This document shows positions 10,401-19,315 of a stretch of DNA of 64,000 nt, piece after piece. Every line of letters starts with the position of its first letter. Positions within the stretch are counted from its first letter, which is position 1. The notes under the pieces were generated by a model. It worked only from the letters and a program-made list of their open reading frames with translations, did no database searches and was not told the origin of the DNA. The stretch spans positions 1 to 64,000 of the forward strand of contig CAAGBL010000004.1 in assembly GCA_900768045.1 (NCBI GenBank), written 5' to 3'. Made by a program: the position numbers and the translations under genes. Source of the stretch: an uncultured Alistipes sp. (GTDB lineage: Bacteria > Bacteroidota > Bacteroidia > Bacteroidales > Rikenellaceae).

Positions 10401-11274
10401 GTGGATCGTCGAGGTCTTTGGCTGTGCCAAGACATATCAGACGATCGTGAGCCTCGGCATGTTCCTCGTCAACAAAGTGCACATCGTTGGTACACACCAA
10501 CTTAACGCCGTGCTTAAGAGAATAATCTATGAGGAAGTTATTGACCTCTGTCTGCTCAACCCATGTGTCATGGTTAGCTCTCTCAACATTTGCCTTATGT
10601 AGTTGAAGCTCAAGATAGTAGTCGTCGCCAAATATCGAGCGATGCCACTCAATAGCTGCCGCAGCCTCTTCGTGGTTGCCCTTGCGGATTAGTCGAGGTA
10701 TCTCGCCACCAAGACATGCCGAGCAGCAAATCAAGCCCTCGTGGTACTTCTCCAACTCAACACGATCGGTACGAGGACGCATGTAGAAGCCCTCGGTATA
10801 TGCTTTAGATACAATCTTGATAAGATTTTTGTAGCCCTGCATGTTCTTAGCAAGGAGAATAAGATGGTATCCACCCTGATCCTCTTTGCCCTCCTTGTTG
10901 TGGAGTCGGCGGTGCGCTACGTAGACCTCGCAGCCGATGATGCCCTTGAAATCCTGCTTTGGAATTTTGTCAAGATCTTGACGTGCTTTAGCCAGGGCCG
11001 CAGAGCTATCTTCGCCCATCTCGGCCTCTGAGGCAGTGCCATTTTCTAAGCGCTCGATAAGAGCCTGAAGCGACTTAATCTTATCCTTGCGAGCACCATT
11101 CTTCTTCTTGACGTAGTTGAAAAACTCCTTAACACCGAACATGTTGCCATGATCAGTAAGGGCAATACCAGGCATGCCGTCGTCGATGGCCTTGTCAACA
11201 AGCTTTGAGATGCTTGCCTGACCGTCGAGCAACGAATATTGGCTATGTACGTGTAGGTGTACGAATTGTCGCAT
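7438..11274 (-). CDS. dnaE: DNA polymerase III subunit alpha
   Basis: The replicative polymerase catalytic subunit, 1278 aa, a normal length for DnaE. The N-terminal PHP domain begins at HLHVHSQYSLLDG and has LTDHGNMFG. The palm contains the catalytic acidic motif PDIDIDFDDDGRG after GPGRGSAAGSAVAYC. The fingers, tandem helix-hairpin-helix and OB-fold regions follow, including the OB segment near LAGVVTSV. The start is supported by a TATATTTG box about 35 nt upstream. A long open frame antisense to the middle of the gene (9143-9661) appears to be a shadow. Confidence 0.97.
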   Translation of the reverse strand: MRQFVHLHVHSQYSLLDGQASISKLVDKAIDDGMPGIALTDHGNMFGVKEFFNYVKKKNGARKDKIKSLQALIERLENGTASEAEMGEDSSAALAKARQDLDKIPKQDFKGIIGCEVYVAHRRLHNKEGKEDQGGYHLILLAKNMQGYKNLIKIVSKAYTEGFYMRPRTDRVELEKYHEGLICCSACLGGEIPRLIRKGNHEEAAAAIEWHRSIFGDDYYLELQLHKANVERANHDTWVEQTEVNNFLIDYSLKHGVKLVCTNDVHFVDEEHAEAHDRLICLGTAKDLDDPRRMLYSKQEWLKTTAEMNEIFDFVPEALSNTVEVCNKVESYSIDHSPIMPTFAIPEEFGTEELYRQKYSEKDIFDEFTQDENGNVVMSEEDAKKKIDKLGGYDKLYRIKLEADYLAKLAMDGAHKRYGETLDEETETRLKFELHIMKTMGFPGYFLIVQDFIRAAREELDVSVGPGRGSAAGSAVAYCLGITQIDPIKYDLLFERFLNPDRISLPDIDIDFDDDGRGRVLNWVTQKYGKEKVAHIITYGTMATKMALKDVARVQKLPLAQANQLCKWVPERITDPNDKDKQLKINLKNAIMAVPELKAAEESSDPVMHDTIKYAKMLEGNVRGTGVHACGTIICRDDITDWVPVSTAIDKETGENMLVTQYEGSVIEDTGLIKMDFLGLKTLSIIKDAVENVRLTHGVIIDPDTIPIDDKKTYELYCKGGTIGTFQFESPGMQKYLRELQPSTFEDLIAMNALYRPGPMDYIPDFIDRKHGRKPIKYDIPIMERYLKDTYGITVYQEQVMLLSRLLGNFTRGESDTLRKAMGKKIKSKLDELKPKFIAGGKSNGHDEKVLEKIWADWEKFASYAFNKSHATCYSWVAYQTAYIKAHYPSEYMATVLSRNLNDIKQVTAYMTECKNMGISVLGPDINESLLKFSTNKKGDIRFGLAAIKGVGEAASESIIKERMENGPYKDIYNFMERVNFSTVNRKCLESIAYAGGFDSLIDFNRSRFFAEDSSGVQYIESLIRYGQRMQQEKQNSQQSLFAMDTSTGGNIQPPRVPQVEDWNPLTILNKEREVIGLYMSSHPLDRFGFILRRACQHDLQSLQDLNPLKDTEVALAGVVTSVTPLATKDGRPYARFVLEDYNSQHEFTLFSKDYERFSSLIQINNFLFIRGRVQVRPYRQPEELEYKILSIQHLADIADGITNIRIELDINDICSSFTNMILEQAAANSGKATLQFVVVDHNEDVKVKLSSKRYRVAPSTEFINFLDSNDINYFINI

Positions 11275-11308
11275 GGCAGAGTTTTTGTACTACATTAAAT
11301 TAATCGTA

Positions 11309-11316
11309 CAAATATA
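11309..11316 (-). promoter_or_regulatory. Candidate -7 box for dnaE-trxA
   Basis: The minus strand reads TATATTTG, an exact TAnnTTTG match, 34 nt upstream of the dnaE start. The -33 position is T-rich without a precise TTTG. Confidence 0.5.
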
Positions 11317-11373
11317 GCGATAATTTTTTGTAAAAAATTAGTCTTTGAAATACAATTTTAAGAAAAAAAGTAT

Positions 11374-11381
11374 TATCTTTA
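11374..11381 (+). promoter_or_regulatory. Candidate -7 box for the DUF2007 gene
   Basis: TATCTTTA, one base off consensus, lies 16 nt before the DUF2007 start codon. This predicts a very short leader. Confidence 0.4.
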
Positions 11382-11397
11382 CACAAAACCTGATACT

Positions 11398-11622
11398 ATG
11401 ACTACAACTTCAATACCATCAGAGAGTTTGGTTCTCGTTCAGGCTTTCGATAACCCAACTATGGCAGAGATCTCAAAGTCGATTTTGGACTGTGCTGGGA
11501 TATTTTGTGTACTTCATGGCGAGTATCTCTCGTCGGTCTACTCTATTGGCGCCTTCCCCACACGCCTAATGGTGCGACCCGAAGATTTTGATGAGGCACG
11601 CAGACTGCTGGGGGAGAGATAG
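11398..11622 (+). CDS. DUF2007 family protein (putative signal-transducing)
   Basis: A small soluble protein of 74 aa. The pattern of an N-terminal strand (LVLVQAFDNPTMAEISKSILDCAGI), a central glycine and a C-terminal VRPEDFDEARRLLGE matches DUF2007. That family has a ferredoxin-like fold and is sometimes labelled a prokaryotic signal-transducing protein. No experimentally fixed function is known to me. It is monocistronic, divergent from dnaE and convergent with aroE with only 17 bp between them. No hairpin is visible in that gap. Confidence 0.8.
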   Translation: MTTTSIPSESLVLVQAFDNPTMAEISKSILDCAGIFCVLHGEYLSSVYSIGAFPTRLMVRPEDFDEARRLLGER

Positions 11623-11639
11623 CTTAGGGGGATTTCTCT

Positions 11640-12377
11640 TTACATACCGAGGCACTTGCGCCAGATGTGCCACGATGCAATAGCTTGTGTTTGCAACATG
11701 AGCATACCACCCATTGTCGTTGCACCACGCTCTTCGGTAAGCTTAATTAGCTTTGTTTCAGCGGGGTTATAAACGAGGTCGAAAATGCGGTGACTGGGGT
11801 TTATTTGCTCGTAGTCAAGCTCAGGGCAAGTGTCTGTATCGGGCGACATGCCGAGTGGGGTGGTGTTGATAATAACGGTGTACGATGCAAGTATCTCGGG
11901 TGTGAGTTCCTTGTAGGTAATGTCGCCACGTCCCTTCTCTCGTGATACGACAAGATGAATTACGCCATACTTGCGCAAAATATACTGCACAGCCTTTGAT
12001 GCACCACCTGTTCCAAGCACGAGTGCCTTATGCTCTGGTGTCACGTCGAGCCAGTGAAGCGACGCCTCTACACCTGCAATATCAGTATTGTGACCAATAA
12101 GCTTACCATCTTTGATTTCTACGCAGTTAACTGCGCCCACCTCACGTGCTGCATCATCAAGCGAATCAAGGTAAGGAATGATAGCCTCTTTGTATGGAAT
12201 AGTGACATTGAAACCATCAAGAGGGGTTGTTTTTAGCACCTCTCTAATATCCTCAATATTCTCAATCTCGAGTAGCTGGTAGTCAGCATCTATCTCCTCG
12301 ATTTTAAATTTCGAGTTGAAGAAGTTTGCTGAAAACGAGTGTCCGAGTTTTCGTCCTATTAGCGCAAAGTGTCGCAT
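11640..12377 (-). CDS. aroE: Shikimate dehydrogenase
   Basis: This enzyme reduces 3-dehydroshikimate with NADPH in aromatic amino acid synthesis. At 245 aa it is slightly short, as in other Bacteroidota. The shikimate-binding GHSFSANFFN segment is near the start. The catalytic lysine is K63 in NVTIPYKEA and the partner aspartate is D99 in NTDIAG. The dinucleotide loop is GTGGASKAV. The start codon lies inside the end of the upstream membrane-protein gene (19-bp overlap), so the two genes are translationally close. No other aro genes are nearby. Confidence 0.95.
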   Translation of the reverse strand: MRHFALIGRKLGHSFSANFFNSKFKIEEIDADYQLLEIENIEDIREVLKTTPLDGFNVTIPYKEAIIPYLDSLDDAAREVGAVNCVEIKDGKLIGHNTDIAGVEASLHWLDVTPEHKALVLGTGGASKAVQYILRKYGVIHLVVSREKGRGDITYKELTPEILASYTVIINTTPLGMSPDTDTCPELDYEQINPSHRIFDLVYNPAETKLIKLTEERGATTMGGMLMLQTQAIASWHIWRKCLGM

Positions 12378-13084
12378 GGCTCAATAGTCTCAATGTCGTT
12401 GTTTGTGGTGCTCTCCTCGATAGGTGCTATAACCTCGGTTGTGGTTGTGTTCTCTATGTTCTCGGTGCTCTCCTCGCCACTGCCAAATAGCCATAAAGCC
12501 AGCGCCGTAAAGCCAATAAGGATAACAGTGAAGAGTGATGCTAAAAGGTTGAAATACTTGTCGATAAAGACCTTAATTGGTGCTCCATACTTCCAAATAA
12601 GACCACCGATAAGGAAGAAACGCAAGCCTCGTGATACGGTTGATGCAATTACGAACATCAGGAAGTTGATGTCGAACATACCACCCGCAATAGTAAATAG
12701 CTTGAATGGTAGTGGCGTAAATCCAGCAGTAAATACAATCCAGAAGTTGTACTTATCGTAGAGGTTACCCACATTATTGAAGCTCTCGACTGAGAATACA
12801 TGGTCATAAAAGAAACCTGCTATTGCTGTAGGCTCGCCATCTGGAGCAATCCACAAGAAGTGACCAATGGCATAGCCGAGCATTGCACCAATGATTGAAC
12901 CTCCAAGGCACAATGATGCAAAGCGGAATGACTTTTTAGTTGCACCCAAGCAGAGGGCAATAAGCAAAATGTCGGGTGGTAGAGGAAACCAGCTTGCCTC
13001 AAAAAGTGCAATAATAAATAGGGCAATCCAACCCCAACGGCTTTCACTCCATGAAAGCACCCAATCATATAGTTTTTTTACCAT
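12359..13084 (-). CDS. VTT/DedA-superfamily membrane protein (YqaA-like)
   Basis: A 241-aa inner-membrane protein with a VTT-type core. It has two re-entrant-like hydrophobic hairpins and the segment FTAGFTPLPFKLFTIAGGMF, which resembles the family motif with glycine and proline residues. It matches the short YqaA-like branch rather than full DedA. The family includes lipid scramblases and transporters, but no substrate is assignable here. After the last membrane helix (about 190-205) comes an acidic, Glu/Thr-rich tail of about 40 residues that looks disordered. The last 19 bp overlap aroE. Confidence 0.8.
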   Translation of the reverse strand: MVKKLYDWVLSWSESRWGWIALFIIALFEASWFPLPPDILLIALCLGATKKSFRFASLCLGGSIIGAMLGYAIGHFLWIAPDGEPTAIAGFFYDHVFSVESFNNVGNLYDKYNFWIVFTAGFTPLPFKLFTIAGGMFDINFLMFVIASTVSRGLRFFLIGGLIWKYGAPIKVFIDKYFNLLASLFTVILIGFTALALWLFGSGEESTENIENTTTTEVIAPIEESTTNNDIETIEPCDTLR

Positions 13085-13111
13085 AATCCTATTTAGTTAT
13101 TTAATACGTGG

Positions 13112-13119
13112 CAAATTTA
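13112..13119 (-). promoter_or_regulatory. Candidate -7 box for the VTT protein-aroE unit
   Basis: The minus strand reads TAAATTTG in the 41-bp gap between mnmA and the VTT gene, 27 nt before the VTT start. No clear -33 element is seen. Confidence 0.35.
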
Positions 13120-13125
13120 CGATAT

Positions 13126-14136
13126 TTATTTAAAACTGCAAATTATGCCGCCACCAATAACTAAATTATTGCGATAAAATACAAGGGGTTGGCCTATGGC
13201 TGGTGCCCAGGCCGGATCGTCGCAGGTCACACAGTAGCCGTCGTTGTAGCTCTCAACCTTCACAGGGCGTTCGGGATTGCGACCAATGCCACGAATCATA
13301 ATCGTAATATTGTCTGCCGATAGAAGCTCCTCTGGGTTGATGATATGTGATTCGTTTACGTAAAGTTTATGTTTATATAAGTCGTTATTAGTGCCGACAA
13401 TCAGACTATTAGATTTGCTATCTATGCCTATAACTCGCATGCCTTCGGGTATGCCGACACCACGCTTTTGTCCTATGGTGTAGCGAGCAATGCCATTATG
13501 CTCACCTACAATCTCACCTTTGCTATTGATGATGTTTCCAGGCAAAAGGTCGATGCCTTGTGACAACAGAAAGTCGGTATAGTGACAGCCATTTAGAAAG
13601 CATATTCCCATGCTTTCACGCTTGTCTGCAAAGTTTTGTCGAATATCGCTTTTGTGAACCTTGCTCATAGGAGTTAGCATGCGACGTAGTATATCTTCGC
13701 TAATACCCCAGAGATAATATGATTGGTCTTTTGTGCTATCTAAGGCTCTGGCGATGTAGAGATGACCATTACGCTCAACAATGTCGAGATAGTGTCCAGT
13801 GGCAATGTGATAGATGTTTAGTGAGTCGGCAACTTCACGTAGAATGCGCCATTTAATGCGAGTGTTACATAGAGTGCAAGGGGCTGGAGTGTAGCCATTT
13901 GAGTAGCTTGATATAAAGTAGTCGATGATTTCTCTCCGAAATAGCTCGACAGCATCGTATCTTAGCCATTCTATCCCCAACTCCTTAGCCTTGGATTCTG
14001 CCTTTTCGAGCAATGCTTGGTCGTTAGTGGTGTTTATTGTAAGTGCAACAACACGATAGCCCTCATCACGAAGATATTGGGCTGCTGTGCAACTATCTAT
14101 TCCACCGCTAAATCCTAAAACAACACTCTTGCTCAT
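13126..14136 (-). CDS. mnmA: tRNA-specific 2-thiouridylase MnmA
   Basis: This enzyme puts sulfur on wobble uridine-34 of Lys, Glu and Gln tRNAs, using ATP and a persulfide donor. The protein is 336 aa, slightly shorter than E. coli MnmA. The PP-loop GFSGGIDS is near the N-terminus. The two catalytic cysteines sit in LCNTRIKW and GICFLNGCHY. The C-terminal beta-barrel contains RYTIGQKRGVG. It follows the PUR gene by 18 bp. Together with mnmE and miaA, this window encodes three tRNA anticodon-loop modification enzymes at separate places. Confidence 0.93.
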   Translation of the reverse strand: MSKSVVLGFSGGIDSCTAAQYLRDEGYRVVALTINTTNDQALLEKAESKAKELGIEWLRYDAVELFRREIIDYFISSYSNGYTPAPCTLCNTRIKWRILREVADSLNIYHIATGHYLDIVERNGHLYIARALDSTKDQSYYLWGISEDILRRMLTPMSKVHKSDIRQNFADKRESMGICFLNGCHYTDFLLSQGIDLLPGNIINSKGEIVGEHNGIARYTIGQKRGVGIPEGMRVIGIDSKSNSLIVGTNNDLYKHKLYVNESHIINPEELLSADNITIMIRGIGRNPERPVKVESYNDGYCVTCDDPAWAPAIGQPLVFYRNNLVIGGGIICSFK

Positions 14137-14154
14137 GCCCTCAATGGCAATTTA

Positions 14155-14454
14155 TTACTCTTTGCGCTCGAAATAATCGGGCTTATGCTCTTTGATGTAG
14201 TCGACAATCTCGTTAAGGCCCTCGCTGAACTTTGCAAAATCCTCCTTGTAGAGGTGCATCTTATTGCGTGAGTAGCTAACGCTACCATCGCTATTCTGGA
14301 ATTTGCGTGATTCGGTAATGGCAATAAAGTAGTCATCACCACGTGTGGCCTTCACATCAAAAAAGTATGTGCGTTTACCTGCACGAACAACCTTTGAAAA
14401 TATCTGCTCCTCGCTATCTTCGTGTTCGTAGTGACGATGGTTATCGTAAGACAT
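14155..14454 (-). CDS. PUR-family DNA/RNA-binding protein (DUF3276)
   Basis: A 99-aa protein with the single PUR-alpha-like repeat typical of Bacteroidota and spirochaetes. The fold is visible as beta-rich YFFDVKATRGDDYFIAITES followed by a helix at EDFAKFSEGLNEIVDYI. The spirochaete homologue BpuR binds single-stranded nucleic acid. A role as a small RNA/DNA-binding regulator is therefore likely, but its targets are unknown. It is the first gene before mnmA, with a good promoter upstream. Confidence 0.88.
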   Translation of the reverse strand: MSYDNHRHYEHEDSEEQIFSKVVRAGKRTYFFDVKATRGDDYFIAITESRKFQNSDGSVSYSRNKMHLYKEDFAKFSEGLNEIVDYIKEHKPDYFERKE

Positions 14455-14488
14455 AATTATTTAAGTTTGAGTTAGTAGTTTTCAATAA

Positions 14489-14520
14489 CGAAGATAGCTA
14501 TTATTTCCTAATCAGCCAAA
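14489..14520 (-). promoter_or_regulatory. Promoter of the PUR-mnmA operon
   Basis: On the minus strand TTTG (14517-14520) is followed after 20 nt by TATCTTCG (14489-14496), a near-consensus Bacteroidota promoter. It lies 35 nt before the PUR start. Confidence 0.65.
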
Positions 14521-14536
14521 TTTATCGACTAAAATT

Positions 14537-16084
14537 CTAATGCTCCATTAGCGTTGTGCGCATGCGTTCCTCGTCGTTGGCGATGGCGAAGGCCTGCTGT
14601 AGCGTATAGTCAAAGTCGATACCATATATATAATAACGTGCATCGCTTCCGTATAGATACTCCGCAACCAACGACCTAAGCATGCAACTTATAAATGTCT
14701 TGTCAGTGTCGGTCAGTTCTGCTTTACCAATATAGTCGTGGAAGATGTCGAGTAGCTTAGTGTCAAGTATGTGGTTAGTGCTAAAACCCTTAATAGTAGG
14801 GTATTTGCTCTTTAGTAAGTCGACATCTACAACATCTAAATAGTCGATAATGGCATGCTCAAACTTTGCTGAGTCATGCGCTTCGACAACTGCTTGTGAT
14901 AGAGAGATGCTATCGGGAGCGATGTAGATATCGGGGGTTATACCACCACCACCATAGACCTTGCGACCATTGCGTAGTGTGCGATATATAAGGTCGCTAT
15001 CATGCGGTATTGAGTCTGGGTGCATATATCGCACTTTATTCTCTCTATACTCATCGCCTTTACCCATTTCATATGGTCGCTGAATGGTGCGGCCTGATGG
15101 AGTCTTGGCACGTGCAATAGTGAGTATAAGCCCCGAACCATCTTTGAGGTCGTAGATTCGTTGCACGAGTGCCTTGCCAAAACTGGTGCGACCAACAACA
15201 ACGCCTCGATCGTGATCCTGGATAGCTCCGACAAATATCTCGCTTGCCGAGGCACTACCCTCATTTATAATGACAACGAGTGGGGTGGTTATGGTTACAC
15301 GATCTTGCTTTTTGTAGTATGTGTCGCCACCTATATTGCCCTCGGTGCTCGCAATAAGATCGCCTTTGGTAAGGAACATCGACGATAGATCTATGCCAGA
15401 GGTTAGGGCGCCACCGCCATTGTCACGAAGATCAATCACAAGGCTCTTAACGTCGCCTAATGCTTTGTATGCAGAGTGCACCTCCGAGCATAATGGTTTA
15501 GTGAAGGTGGAGATGGCAATATATCCTATGTCGCCAATACGATACGATGTACTTACACCTTTGCTCTCGATGTAGTCACGTTTGATGTTGACGTTTAGGG
15601 GTTTGTGCTCACTACGACGAACTATCTCAATAGGTAGCTTGCTGTCGGCAGCACCTTGCAGTAGCTTTTGCGCACTTTCGATATCTATGCCCACTATATT
15701 GCTGCTATCCACCGACACTATGCGGTCGTTAGGTATAATGCCGGCTCTGCTTGCTGGAGAATTAGGAATAACCGAGCGAACAACAAGCGTATCGTTGTGT
15801 ATGATATAGCGAATACCTATGCCAGCAAATTCGCCCTGAAGCCTCGCTCTAAATTGCTCCATCTTCTCACGTGTGAGATATTGCGAGTGGGGATCAAGCT
15901 CCTTTAGTGTCGCTTTTATGGCCTCGTCAACCAGTGGTTCAAGCGAAACATCGTCAACATAGTGGTTGCGCAGGTGCTGATATACCAAGTTGAGCTTCTG
16001 TATCTGTTGCTGCTCGGTAAGTTGTGCTGATGCGCAAGTGGCGAACGTAACAATAGATAAAATCGTTAGTATTAGATGTTTCAT
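14537..16084 (-). CDS. S41-family carboxyl-terminal processing protease
   Basis: A periplasmic serine protease of the CtpA/Prc type, 515 aa. It has a signal peptide (about 1-20) and a PDZ domain (about 85-165, containing EFAGIGIRY and ASRAGIIPNDRI). The catalytic core carries the serine within NEGSASASE (residues 274-282) and the lysine K304 in FGKALVQ. An about 100-residue C-terminal extension follows the core. Family members trim C-termini of envelope proteins. The gene seems monocistronic, with the next gene downstream starting from its own promoter. Confidence 0.94.
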   Translation of the reverse strand: MKHLILTILSIVTFATCASAQLTEQQQIQKLNLVYQHLRNHYVDDVSLEPLVDEAIKATLKELDPHSQYLTREKMEQFRARLQGEFAGIGIRYIIHNDTLVVRSVIPNSPASRAGIIPNDRIVSVDSSNIVGIDIESAQKLLQGAADSKLPIEIVRRSEHKPLNVNIKRDYIESKGVSTSYRIGDIGYIAISTFTKPLCSEVHSAYKALGDVKSLVIDLRDNGGGALTSGIDLSSMFLTKGDLIASTEGNIGGDTYYKKQDRVTITTPLVVIINEGSASASEIFVGAIQDHDRGVVVGRTSFGKALVQRIYDLKDGSGLILTIARAKTPSGRTIQRPYEMGKGDEYRENKVRYMHPDSIPHDSDLIYRTLRNGRKVYGGGGITPDIYIAPDSISLSQAVVEAHDSAKFEHAIIDYLDVVDVDLLKSKYPTIKGFSTNHILDTKLLDIFHDYIGKAELTDTDKTFISCMLRSLVAEYLYGSDARYYIYGIDFDYTLQQAFAIANDEERMRTTLMEH

Positions 16085-16106
16085 ACTTGAACTGGTTTTA
16101 TAATAT

Positions 16107-16142
16107 AATAGCGGAGAAAATTGTTACATTAACTCCGCTATT
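16107..16142. terminator. Hairpin between hisS and the S41 protease gene
   Basis: A perfect 10-bp stem (16107-16116 with 16133-16142) has a 16-nt loop. It lies 19 nt after the hisS stop on the minus strand. The following run is AT-rich rather than poly-T, so it may be a weak terminator or a leader hairpin of the S41 gene. Confidence 0.45.
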
Positions 16143-16160
16143 TTGTTTATGGTTGAGCTA

Positions 16161-17501
16161 TTATAGTGCTGCTACAAGCTCCTCGAAACTTAGCTCACGC
16201 TGCTCGCCCGAGCGCATATCCTTGAGTGTTGCCACCTTGCGCTCAAGCTCGTTTGAGCCGATGATAACAACATAAGGAATGGCACGACGGTTGGCATACT
16301 CCATCTGCTTCTTCATCTTTGCGCTCTCAGGATATATCTCAGCAGCAACGCCCTTGTTGCGTAGCTCGGAGATTAGACGCATTGATGCCAACTGCTCGCT
16401 CTGGCCAAGGTTCACGAAGAGTACCTTTGTTGAGCAAGCAAGCTCCTCGGGGAATAGGTTAAGGCCAAGCATAACATCGTAGATGCGGTCGGCACCGAAC
16501 GAAATACCTACACCCGACATGCCTGGCATGCCGAAGATTCCTGTGAGGTCGTCGTAGCGTCCGCCACCCGAGATTGAGCCAATCTGGAAGTCGTTAGCCT
16601 TGACCTCGAAGATAGCACCAGTGTAGTAGTTCAAGCCACGTGCCAACGAGAGGTCGAGTTCGGGAGTGAGGTTGATGCCAAGAGCCTCGATATGTGAGAA
16701 TATTGTGCGCATCTCCTCGATACCCTTAACACCAGTCTCTGATGCACCGATAACGCTTGTCAACTTATCCAATTTCTCGGCGTTAGTGCCACTAAGCTCA
16801 AGTATTGGTTGAAGCTTAGCAATAGCCTCGTCGTCGATACCACGCTCACGAAGCTCATTCTTTACATTATCTAAGCCAATCTTGTCGAGCTTGTCGATAG
16901 CTACGGTAATATCAATCATCTTATCAGCATGGCCAATCGACTCAGCAATGCCGAACAAAATCTTACGGTTGTTCATCTTGAGTGTTACCGAGATGCCGAG
17001 CTTCGAGAATACGCGGCTCACGATATCAACCAACTCGACCTCCGAGAGTAGCGATGTTGAGCCGATAACATCAACGTCACACTGATAGAACTCTCGATAG
17101 CGACCCTTCTGTGGTCGGTCGGCACGCCATACTGGCTGAATCTGATAGCGCTTGAATGGGAATACTATCTCGTTCTGGTGCTGCACTACGTAGCGAGCAA
17201 AGGGCACGGTGAGGTCGTAGCGTAGTCCCTTCTCCGAGATTTTTGAGGCCTGGCGAAGCTCCTCCTCCGAGAGTTTTGCGCCATAGTCACCCGAGTTAAG
17301 AATCTTGAACAAGAGCTTGTCGCCCTCGTCGCCATACTTACCCAACAATGTAGAGAGATTCTCCATTGATGGTGTCTCAAGTGGTGCGTAGCCGAATAGA
17401 CGGAATACACTCTTAATGGTATCAAATATATAGGTGCGTCGCATCATCTCCTCTGGCGAGAAGTCGCGGGTACCTTTAGGAATAGATGGTTTCTGTGCCA
17501 T
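16161..17501 (-). CDS. hisS: Histidine-tRNA ligase
   Basis: A class II aminoacyl-tRNA synthetase of 446 aa that charges tRNA-His. It begins [15 protein letters not shown], the usual HisRS N-terminus. Motif 2 lies around [25 protein letters not shown]. The histidine-specific loop is [15 protein letters not shown], and motif 3 includes [13 protein letters not shown]. The C-terminal anticodon-binding domain starts around KVLFVNLG. It follows ettA by only 1 bp, so the two translation genes share a transcript. Confidence 0.97.
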   Translation of the reverse strand: MAQKPSIPKGTRDFSPEEMMRRTYIFDTIKSVFRLFGYAPLETPSMENLSTLLGKYGDEGDKLLFKILNSGDYGAKLSEEELRQASKISEKGLRYDLTVPFARYVVQHQNEIVFPFKRYQIQPVWRADRPQKGRYREFYQCDVDVIGSTSLLSEVELVDIVSRVFSKLGISVTLKMNNRKILFGIAESIGHADKMIDITVAIDKLDKIGLDNVKNELRERGIDDEAIAKLQPILELSGTNAEKLDKLTSVIGASETGVKGIEEMRTIFSHIEALGINLTPELDLSLARGLNYYTGAIFEVKANDFQIGSISGGGRYDDLTGIFGMPGMSGVGISFGADRIYDVMLGLNLFPEELACSTKVLFVNLGQSEQLASMRLISELRNKGVAAEIYPESAKMKKQMEYANRRAIPYVVIIGSNELERKVATLKDMRSGEQRELSFEELVAAL

Positions 17502-17502
17502 A

Positions 17503-19182
17503 TTACTGCTCTGCTAATAACTTCTTATACTTAACTCGCTTAGGCGTTGTATCCTCGCCCTGAGCCCTCTTCCAAGCCTCGTACTCAGAGTATGTACCCT
17601 CGTAGAAGACAACCTTAGAGTCGCCCTCGAATGAGAGGATGTGTGTTGCAATACGATCCAAGAACCAGCGGTCGTGCGAGATAACTACTGCACAGCCAGC
17701 GAAGTTCTCGAGGCCCTCCTCCAACGCACGCAATGTGTTAACATCGATATCGTTGGTAGGCTCATCGAGAAGCAATACGTTACCCTGCTCCTTAAGTGCA
17801 AGAGCAAGGTGTAGGCGGTTGCGCTCACCACCAGACAATACACCACACTTCTTCTCCTGGTCAGCGCCATTGAAGTTGAAACGACCCACGTATGCACGAG
17901 CTGGCACCTGACGATTGCCAAGCTGAATGAGGTCAGAGTTCTGTGAGATAACCTCGTAGACAGTCTTCTCAGGATCGATAGACTTATGCTGCTGGTCGAC
18001 GTACGCAAGCTTCACGGTAGGACCTACACGGAAGCTACCAGATGTAGGCTCCTCAAGGCCCATAATCATACGGAATAGGGTAGTCTTACCAGTACCATTA
18101 GCACCGATAACACCCACGATGCCTGCTGGTGGAAGTGAGAACTCAAGGTTTTCGTAGAGTACTCTATCGCCAAAGGCCTTAGATACGCCCTGCGCCTCGA
18201 TAACTACATCGCCCAAGCGAGGTCCGTTAGGGATATAGATCTCGAGCTTCTCCTCACGCTCCTTAGTGTCGGCATTCATCAACTTGTCGTAGGCAGAAAG
18301 ACGAGCCTTTGACTTAGCGTGACGACCTGATGGCGACATGCGTACCCACTCCAACTCTCTCTCAAGAGTCTTGCGGCGCTTGCTCTCCTGCTTCTCCTCC
18401 ATAGCCATACGCTGAGTCTTCTGCTCCAACCAGCCAGAGTAGTTGCCCTTCCATGGAATACCCTCGCCACGGTCGAGCTCAAGAATCCATCCTGCAACAT
18501 TATCAAGGAAGTAACGGTCGTGCGTTACGGCGATTACTGTACCCTTATACTGCTGGAGGTGCTGCTCCAACCAGTCGATACTCTCAGCGTCGAGGTGGTT
18601 GGTAGGCTCATCAAGAAGCAACACATCAGGCTGCTGCAACAACAAACGGCACAAGGCAACACGGCGACGCTCACCACCCGACAAAACGCTAACGTTCTGG
18701 TCAGGATCTGGACAACGCAAGGCGTCCATAGCACGCTCCAATACACTGTCAAGCTCCCAGCCGTTTACCTGGTCGATCTTCTCGTATAGCTCACCCTGAC
18801 GCTCAATGAGGCGTGCCATCTCGTCGTCAGACATTGGCTCGCAGAGCTTCATGTTGATATCTTCGTACTCCTTGAGAAGTGCTACGGTTGATGCGGCACC
18901 CTCCTCGACAATCTCCTTAACGGTCTTTGTTGGATCGAGCTGTGGCTCCTGCTCAAGGTAGCCCACACTATAACCTGGAGAGAATACCACCTCGCCCTGG
19001 AAGCTCTTGTCGATACCTGCGATAATCTTCATAAGGGTAGACTTACCCGAGCCGTTAAGACCGATGATACCAATCTTAGCGCCATAGAAGAACGAAAGGT
19101 AGATGTTGTTCAAAATTTTCTTGTTGTTGTTGAGCACCTTGCTCACGCCAACCATCGAAAATATTATTTTCTCGTCTGCCAT
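17503..19182 (-). CDS. ettA: Energy-dependent translational throttle protein EttA (ABC-F)
   Basis: A soluble ABC-F ATPase of 559 aa that in E. coli binds the ribosomal E site and gates the first elongation step by energy state. It has two nucleotide-binding domains with Walker A motifs GLNGSGKST and GANGTGKTT and signatures [11 protein letters not shown] and [11 protein letters not shown]. The charged inter-domain linker lies around residues 245-300. No membrane segments are present. The length and C-terminal end match the EttA branch rather than antibiotic-resistance ABC-F proteins. It heads the ettA-hisS unit, driven by a strong promoter. Confidence 0.94.
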   Translation of the reverse strand: MADEKIIFSMVGVSKVLNNNKKILNNIYLSFFYGAKIGIIGLNGSGKSTLMKIIAGIDKSFQGEVVFSPGYSVGYLEQEPQLDPTKTVKEIVEEGAASTVALLKEYEDINMKLCEPMSDDEMARLIERQGELYEKIDQVNGWELDSVLERAMDALRCPDPDQNVSVLSGGERRRVALCRLLLQQPDVLLLDEPTNHLDAESIDWLEQHLQQYKGTVIAVTHDRYFLDNVAGWILELDRGEGIPWKGNYSGWLEQKTQRMAMEEKQESKRRKTLERELEWVRMSPSGRHAKSKARLSAYDKLMNADTKEREEKLEIYIPNGPRLGDVVIEAQGVSKAFGDRVLYENLEFSLPPAGIVGVIGANGTGKTTLFRMIMGLEEPTSGSFRVGPTVKLAYVDQQHKSIDPEKTVYEVISQNSDLIQLGNRQVPARAYVGRFNFNGADQEKKCGVLSGGERNRLHLALALKEQGNVLLLDEPTNDIDVNTLRALEEGLENFAGCAVVISHDRWFLDRIATHILSFEGDSKVVFYEGTYSEYEAWKRAQGEDTTPKRVKYKKLLAEQ

Positions 19183-19224
19183 GTGATTTATGTTTTTTAA
19201 TTATTTGTTTTTATTCTATCTTGC

Positions 19225-19256
19225 AAAGATAGGTATTTTTCTACTAACTCCCAAAT
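19225..19256 (-). promoter_or_regulatory. Consensus promoter of ettA-hisS
   Basis: On the minus strand TTTG (19253-19256), 20 nt, then TATCTTTG (19225-19232) is a full-consensus Bacteroidota promoter, 42 nt before the ettA start. The -7 box also forms part of a small imperfect palindrome. Confidence 0.8.
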
Positions 19257-19315
19257 CATAATAATTTGGTGCACATTTTGCTTATCGCTTTTTTAGACTT
19301 TTAATATCTAAAACC

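Noticed and set aside
17503..19182. ABC-F antibiotic-resistance protein
   Set aside because: Length, motifs and the link with hisS match housekeeping EttA.
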